Below, in pieces: positions 5,002 through 8,582 of a stretch of DNA of 8,582 nucleotides; position 1 is the first letter of the stretch; every line of letters begins with the position of its first letter. Below the pieces are notes generated by a model. It saw only the letters and a list, made by a program, of their open reading frames with translations, was not told the origin of the DNA and made no database searches. Position numbers and translations under genes: made by a program. Source of the stretch: Chloroflexota bacterium (GTDB lineage Bacteria; Chloroflexota; Anaerolineae; Caldilineales; Caldilineaceae); contig JACQGT010000357.1 of NCBI GenBank assembly GCA_016199425.1, positions 1-8,582 on the forward strand. Direction: 5' to 3'.

Positions 5002-5844
5002 TCAGCGGCGGTTGATAGCCAGTCCCCGATCCCCTATCCCCAGTCCCTTGACCGCTCTGGTCGCGATGAACATCTCCGTATATTCGTGGAGCGCCATCCC
5101 CGGCCAGCCGTCCTCGTAGAAGCCGGTGATGGCAAGCCCTGCGTCGATCTGTCCGGCGATCTGGTCGGTGAGGGTGTGGCCGAACTCCAGCGCCTCCTGT
5201 GCGCCCAGGTACTCCTGCCGCTCCTGCGGGCTGATGCTGGTCAGATCGGAGTAGGGCAGGCGGTGGCGGACTTGCAGCACGCCGTCGTCGGCCTTCTTCT
5301 GGTCGAAAAGATAGAGAATCGGGTTGATGAATCCAGAAAGCAGCACACCGCCGGGTTTGAGTACTCGGGCTGCCTCGCGCCAGACCGGGCGCACATCGGG
5401 AACGAAGAGATTGGAGCAGGGGTGTACAATCAGATCGAAGCTGTCGTCGGCGAAACGGGAGAGGTCACGCATATCGCCCTCGACGGTCTTCAGGGGCAAT
5501 TTGTCCCGGCGGGCCACTTCCCGGTCCCGTTCCAATTGACGGGGAGAATTGTCGAAGACCACCACCGACGCACCCACGGCTTCCCCCGCCGCGGCCAGGA
5601 TCGGTCCCTGTTGGCCGCCGCCGGAAGCCAGGCAGAGGATGGCCGCGCCGCCAAAGGGCGGGAACCATTCGGCAGGGACTGATTTCGTGGGCGTCAGCAC
5701 AATGAACCAGCAACCGCGCCGGGCCGCGGCCACCGTCGCCGCGTCCACGGGCAGGGTCCATTCGCTGCCCATCTCCACGGCCACGTCCCAGGCCCGGCTA
5801 TTATAACGGCGGACGTCGATGGAGGGTGTGGAGGATGGGGGCAT
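5002..5844 (-). CDS. Class I SAM-dependent methyltransferase
   Basis: An intact 280-aa Rossmann-fold methyltransferase, substrate unknown. Motif I is ILCLASGGGQQGPILAAAG (69-87), followed by the acidic end of strand 2 in VVVFDNSPRQLERD (93-106). EGDMRDLSRFADDSFDLIVHPCSNLFVPDV (motifs III-IV) and ARVLKPGGVLLSGFINP (motif V-VI region) come next. The N-terminal RRYNSRAWDVAVEMGSEWTLPV and PTKSVPAEWFPP are typical of a separate bacterial subfamily annotated only as methyltransferase domain proteins. It is not closely related to the broken methyltransferase at 384-1122. No Shine-Dalgarno sequence is visible before the ATG at 5844; a downstream start would cut into the conserved N-terminus. The last residues (LGIGDRGL, then AINRR) are encoded by a heptamer repeat and lie beyond the family core. 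Confidence 0.9.
   Translation of the reverse strand: MPPSSTPSIDVRRYNSRAWDVAVEMGSEWTLPVDAATVAAARRGCWFIVLTPTKSVPAEWFPPFGGAAILCLASGGGQQGPILAAAGEAVGASVVVFDNSPRQLERDREVARRDKLPLKTVEGDMRDLSRFADDSFDLIVHPCSNLFVPDVRPVWREAARVLKPGGVLLSGFINPILYLFDQKKADDGVLQVRHRLPYSDLTSISPQERQEYLGAQEALEFGHTLTDQIAGQIDAGLAITGFYEDGWPGMALHEYTEMFIATRAVKGLGIGDRGLAINRR
5020..5047. repeat. Heptamer tandem repeat at the end of a methyltransferase gene
   Basis: On the - strand the 28 nt split exactly into four heptamers: GGGACTG, GGGATAG, GGGATCG, GGGACTG. They encode residues LGIGDRGL close to the C-terminus of the methyltransferase at 5002-5844. The first and fourth units are identical. Confidence 0.8.
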
Positions 5845-5863
5845 GGGAGTTGAAGGAAATGGT

Positions 5864-5898
5864 GAATAGCGAATTGTGAATTGTGAATTGCGAATGGG
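5864..5898. repeat. Intergenic heptamer tandem repeat GAATTGT
   Basis: Five consecutive heptamers, GAATAGC, GAATTGT, GAATTGT, GAATTGC and GAATGGG, lie in the gap between the divergent methyltransferase (start 5844) and the + strand cassette (start 6053). The array is non-coding and AT-rich compared with its flanks. Confidence 0.75.
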
Positions 5899-5907
5899 GC
5901 GTGCTGT

Positions 5908-5948
5908 GTGTAGGATATTCTACACCGAGAATCGGTTGTATCTCAACC
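5908..5948. promoter_or_regulatory. Two dyads upstream of the protease cassette promoter (possible operators)
   Basis: GTGTAG-GATATT-CTACAC (5908-5925) has perfect 6-bp arms, and GGTTG-TATCT-CAACC (5934-5948) has perfect 5-bp arms. The 10-mer GGTTGTATCT of the second dyad (5934-5943) recurs exactly at 5981-5990, covering the -35 box of the promoter. A regulator binding both copies could control the cassette. This is inferred from symmetry only. Confidence 0.4.
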
Positions 5949-5982
5949 TGAGAAAATCGAGGTTTTGCCTGGCTTCGGCGGG

Positions 5983-6011
5983 TTGTATCTTCGACAGAAG
6001 ATCGCTATAAT
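5983..6011 (+). promoter_or_regulatory. Sigma70-type promoter of the 6053-6642 cassette
   Basis: TATAAT at 6006-6011 is a perfect -10 box, with TTGTAT at 5983-5988 as -35 (first three bases match the consensus) and an optimal 17-bp spacer. Transcription would start near 6018, leaving a leader of about 35 nt. AGGAAGGA (6037-6044) is a strong Shine-Dalgarno sequence 8 nt before the ATG at 6053. It is the clearest promoter in the window. Confidence 0.7.
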
Positions 6012-6052
6012 GCTCGCAGATTTTCTGTAGCTGTTCAGGAAGGATAGATCAA

Positions 6053-6268
6053 ATGTCACTGACAGAACTATTTCCAGACGTGAAATTGCTGCCACGGGCA
6101 GATAAGCTACGTTTGATGCAATTCTTAGTCGTCGAACTGGCGCAGGAGGAGGGCGTTTCGTTATTTACGCCTGGGGCTGTATATCCGGTCTGGACCCCCT
6201 TGAATTCCTTTGAAGCGGCCGACACCCTCATGGAAATGCTGGAAGATTACAAGGCGACATCCGCATGA
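6053..6268 (+). CDS. Small helical protein, partner of the downstream aspartic protease (71 aa)
   Basis: The function is unknown. The protein begins MSLTELFPDVKLLPRADKLR, continues through the amphipathic stretch LMQFLVVELAQEEG (21-34), has a short Pro-rich middle with VYPVWTP (43-49), and ends in an acidic helix FEAADTLMEMLEDYK (53-67). This helix-loop-helix layout resembles small adaptor or antitoxin-type proteins, but I recognise no named domain. A perfect -10 box, a strong Shine-Dalgarno sequence at 6037-6044 and correct spacing fix the start. Its TGA stop overlaps the next gene's ATG (ATGA, 6265-6268), so the two are probably translationally coupled and their products may interact. I recall similar small proteins directly before retropepsin-like genes in other bacteria, described only as hypothetical. 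Base composition is lower in GC than the flanking genes. Confidence 0.8.
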   Translation: MSLTELFPDVKLLPRADKLRLMQFLVVELAQEEGVSLFTPGAVYPVWTPLNSFEAADTLMEMLEDYKATSA

Positions 6269-6642
6269 ATCCGCTTCGCTTCGTGTATCACCCAGAAAAA
6301 CCAGGAAGAACTTCTGCCACTGACTTAGCCTATCTGCCGATTACACTGAGCACCAGACAAGGATCGGTTGATAGACAAGGACTGCTTGATACTGGGTCAA
6401 CTGTCAATGTATTGCCATATACCGTCGGTCTGGCACTTGGCTTTGCCTGGGATCAGCAGAGAATTCCGATTGTCTTGGCAGGAAGTTTGTCCAGAGTGCC
6501 AGCCTATGGAGTTATCGTATCCTGCCTGGTAGCGTCATTTCCAGCAGTCGATTTGGCTTTCGCATGGACGCAATCGGCAGATGTTCCTGTCATTTTGGGA
6601 CAAGTCAACTTTTTCATGGAATTCGATGTTTGTTTCTTCTGA
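6265..6642 (+). CDS. Retropepsin-like aspartic protease domain protein (125 aa)
   Basis: A single-domain protein of the retroviral-type aspartic protease fold. These act as dimers, each chain giving one catalytic Asp. The motif GLLDTGSTVNVLPY (residues 39-52) carries the catalytic Asp42-Thr43-Gly44-Ser45, preceded by the strand AYLPITLS. PVILGQVNFFMEFDVCF (108-124) has the hydrophobic-hydrophobic-Gly (Ile110-Leu111-Gly112) element that packs behind the active site. The length is close to a bare retropepsin domain, with no signal peptide or membrane segment, so it is expected to be cytoplasmic. It is coupled by ATGA overlap to the 71-aa gene before it. The substrate is unknown: processing of the partner protein, general turnover and a toxin-like role are all possible. 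The last residues (CFF) follow the domain directly. A lower-GC region suggests transfer or a different history. Confidence 0.85.
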   Translation: MNPLRFVYHPEKPGRTSATDLAYLPITLSTRQGSVDRQGLLDTGSTVNVLPYTVGLALGFAWDQQRIPIVLAGSLSRVPAYGVIVSCLVASFPAVDLAFAWTQSADVPVILGQVNFFMEFDVCFF

Positions 6643-6699
6643 TCACAGGCGGCATTTGAGGTTAGCCCAAAGGCCAGTCGCTAACGCAAGTCATCATAG

Positions 6700-6760
6700 G
6701 TTGGGTTCTTCCGGCACTGGAACTTTGTCAACAGCCCAACAAGTGCCGGAAAAACCCAAC
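6700..6760. repeat. 19-bp inverted repeat between convergent genes
   Basis: The arms 6700-6718 (GTTGGGTTCTTCCGGCACT) and 6742-6760 pair at 18 of 19 positions around a 23-nt spacer. It lies in the 162-nt gap between the protease cassette and the convergent alpha-2-macroglobulin gene. It may end transcription from both sides or be a mobile palindromic (REP/MITE-like) element. No T-run follows. The rest of this gap shows nothing recognisable. Confidence 0.75.
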
Positions 6761-6804
6761 AGCAGCGGTTTCAGTTCGTAGGCTCACGCCTCAATAGCCT
6801 CCCC

Positions 6805-8582
6805 TCACTCCGTCACCGTAAACAACGCCCCGCTGCTGCGCCCCCACACATCCGGGAAATACATCAACTCCGCCCGGGCCGGTAACACCCGGTACTCGCC
6901 GGGGATGGACGCGCGCACCTGGAAGGTATATTCGTAGCTGCCCGCGGCCAGGTGATCCGCAAAGAGCGCTACCTTCTCATCCCGCATATCCGTATGGGTG
7001 GGCACCCAATAGCGCCACCAGAACTCTTGCCAGGGATCAAGCCCAGCCGTGCCAAATTCCGGCCCGCCGAACTCGTTGCTGGTGGTTGCCAGCCGGGGAT
7101 CGATAGCTTCCGTCCCCGCGGGGATGGGCACTTCCAGCAGCAGGAAATGGGCGTCGGTGGGCACGTTCAGGCTGACAGTGACGCTGAGCACGTCCCCTAC
7201 CTGTGCGCTGGCCACGGGCTGGCCATCCTCTGCCAGAATGCGGCGGCTGACCACCAGCCCCCGCTCCCGGGCCGAGATGGCTGTGGCGTCCAGGAAGTAG
7301 CGCAGTTGCGCGGTATAGTACATCTGCCCGCTGTCGTTGCTACGGGTGAAGCGAAGCGCATTGGCTTCGTAGCGCAGAAGCTCGGCCACACCGGCTTGCA
7401 GGGCAATCGTCTCGTTCATGTTGGACCGATCCACCGCGCCCGCGCCCAGTTCGTCTCCGTTGAGCGTCACCTGCCAGTCGTAGACCCCTTCCAATTCGCC
7501 GCTGCTCTCCATCCAGCCGGTGAGGGCAATGATGGCCCAGGCGTTCTCCTGGGTGGTGGACCAGCGCCCGCTCTGGCGACCAACCATCAGCCAGCGCACG
7601 ACCTGGGGCAGCAGGGGATCATCCGGGCGCAGGCGAGTGAAGGCGTGCAGAACAATGGCTGTGGTGCGCAGATCGGTGTTCATCGACCACCAGTCGGTCT
7701 CCTTCTCCTGCCAGTGCGCGCCGCTGGCCGAGAGATTGGCCTGGCCGGCGATGTCGTCCAGGAGCGTCTGCGCCCGGCCATCCACCCGCTTCACGTCCAC
7801 CCGGTCCAGGGCCAGGGCCAACAACGCCTTGCCGTAGATGTCCATGCGCTCGCGCTCGTCGTAGAGGGTACTCATGCGTCCCGGATCGCCCTCGCCCATC
7901 TCGGCCAGGACAAAGTGGGCAAAAGCCATCTGGTTAAGGGTGTACCAATCTTCAGCCTGGGACGGGGCCAGCCAGCTCTGCTCCAGGAAGAAGATGGCGT
8001 CGGCCAGGGTATTGTCCGGCACGGGATAGCCCGCTGCGTGGGCTGTCCACAGACTCCACAGGACGTAACTGGTGACGAAGCGGTCGCTCATCAGATTCGA
8101 CCACCAGCCCCAACCGCCATCCGGATTCTGCCAGTTGATTAGTTTTTGCAGCCCCACGCCCAATTCAAAGGCCAAATCTATCTGCAAAGCCGGGTTCTCC
8201 ACATTCAGCCGGGAGAGGGCCAACGCCGTGACCAGATTGGGCAGGAAGCGGCTGACCGTCTGCTCCACGCATTCGTAGGGATAGTGCTTGAGATAGTCTA
8301 GTCCTTCCAGCATCCCCGCGGCCAGGCTCGGCTCGACGACGACGCTCAGTTCGCCGCTCTCTGTGGCCGCAGCAGGCACGCGAATGGCCTCCAGGCGACC
8401 CGTAGCCGGAACGCTGCCGGACGTGCCGACCACTTCCGGCGTCTGGTAGCGGTGGACGGGCAGGGTCAGCTTCACTGCGTCGCTGAAACCCTCACCCCGA
8501 CCCTCCCCCACAGTGGGGGAGGGGGAAGCACCCCCACCCCGGCCCTCCCCCATTCTGGGGGAGGGAGCAGTCGATTCGGAGG
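6805..8582 (-). CDS. Alpha-2-macroglobulin family protein (thioester type), C-terminal part
   Basis: The gene enters from the right edge on the - strand with no stop before it, so about 592 C-terminal residues of a much larger protein (usually 1,500-2,000 aa) are seen. Bacterial alpha-2-macroglobulins sit in the cell envelope and trap attacking proteases, linking to them through a Cys-Gln thioester. Numbering from the internal Met at 8553: LTLPVHRYQTPEVV (29-42) belongs to the strands before the thioester domain; HYPYECVEQTVSRFLPN (90-106) holds the CVEQ thioester (Cys95 to Gln98, bases 8271-8260); NPDGGWGWWSN and TENAWAIIALTGW are repeats of the helical thioester domain; LAEDGQPVASAQVGDVLSVTVSL (about 430 onward) opens the final beta domain, which ends VLPARAELMYFPDVWGRSSG, the usual family end. 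The Met at 8553 is not the start. Two hairpin repeats lie in frame at 8501-8565, encoding the Gly-rich GEGRGGG and GEGRGEG stretches. Confidence 0.92.
   Translation of the reverse strand, partial: SESTAPSPRMGEGRGGGASPSPTVGEGRGEGFSDAVKLTLPVHRYQTPEVVGTSGSVPATGRLEAIRVPAAATESGELSVVVEPSLAAGMLEGLDYLKHYPYECVEQTVSRFLPNLVTALALSRLNVENPALQIDLAFELGVGLQKLINWQNPDGGWGWWSNLMSDRFVTSYVLWSLWTAHAAGYPVPDNTLADAIFFLEQSWLAPSQAEDWYTLNQMAFAHFVLAEMGEGDPGRMSTLYDERERMDIYGKALLALALDRVDVKRVDGRAQTLLDDIAGQANLSASGAHWQEKETDWWSMNTDLRTTAIVLHAFTRLRPDDPLLPQVVRWLMVGRQSGRWSTTQENAWAIIALTGWMESSGELEGVYDWQVTLNGDELGAGAVDRSNMNETIALQAGVAELLRYEANALRFTRSNDSGQMYYTAQLRYFLDATAISARERGLVVSRRILAEDGQPVASAQVGDVLSVTVSLNVPTDAHFLLLEVPIPAGTEAIDPRLATTSNEFGGPEFGTAGLDPWQEFWWRYWVPTHTDMRDEKVALFADHLAAGSYEYTFQVRASIPGEYRVLPARAELMYFPDVWGRSSGALFTVTE
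8501..8565. repeat. Two identical-arm hairpins (GEGRG-type repeat) within the alpha-2-macroglobulin gene
   Basis: CCCTCCCCCA (8501-8510) pairs perfectly with TGGGGGAGGG (8514-8523) around CAG. The same two 10-mers recur at 8543-8552 and 8556-8565 around TTC, 42 bp further on. On the - strand the frame stays open across both, giving SPRMGEGRGGGAS and SPTVGEGRGEG. This G/C-rich palindromic repeat type is widespread in bacterial genomes and often appears in intergenic DNA; here it is inside an ORF. Confidence 0.85.

Noticed and set aside
6643..6804. Rho-independent terminator at the 6700-6760 hairpin
   Set aside because: The stem is strong but there is no T-run on either side, so only the inverted repeat is reported.
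6952..8142. Long open frame (396 codons) on the + strand opposite the alpha-2-macroglobulin gene
   Set aside because: The - strand frame has unmistakable family motifs; the + frame shows no domain and is a by-product of GC-rich codon use.

Overview
The window (8,582 bp, GC-rich) looks like chromosomal DNA from a bacterium of the Chloroflexota (Anaerolineae/Caldilineae-like). This is an inference. It rests on a short archaeal-type PyrK paralogue, a bacterial alpha-2-macroglobulin, the style of the methyltransferases and the small conserved 66-aa protein, and the very dense short repeats at gene borders. I see no phage, plasmid, transposase, CRISPR, tRNA or rRNA signal.

Left part, + strand (1-1950): the 3' end of a PyrK-like dihydroorotate dehydrogenase electron-transfer subunit; a hairpin repeat block; a class I SAM methyltransferase broken by one extra G in its motif I; and a second, complete PyrK-type flavin/[2Fe-2S] reductase of the short-loop type. 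Middle part, - strand (2008-5844): read in transcription order, a class I SAM methyltransferase, a membrane-anchored glycerophosphodiester phosphodiesterase, a 66-aa conserved protein of unknown function, a SufE-type sulfur acceptor and an S58/P1-family autoprocessing aminopeptidase. These five genes point the same way but are separated by gaps of about 55-200 nt that hold repeats or promoter-like sites, so they are probably not one tight operon. Right part: a compact + strand pair (6053-6642) with its own strong-looking promoter, encoding a 71-aa helical protein and a single-domain retropepsin-like aspartic protease with ATGA overlap. It converges on the C-terminal part of a large alpha-2-macroglobulin family protein with a CVEQ thioester motif, which runs off the right edge.

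The most unusual property is how short repeats are built into gene ends. Heptanucleotide tandem repeats of unrelated sequence occur at five places (about 1161-1195, 3045-3123, 3932-3987, 5020-5047, 5864-5898). In three of them the repeat supplies the first or last residues of an otherwise ordinary enzyme. An octamer repeat forms the end of the PyrK-type gene, and a pair of identical hairpins is inserted in frame inside the alpha-2-macroglobulin gene. The second point of interest is the two-gene protease cassette with its dyad-rich upstream region, whose function is unknown to me.
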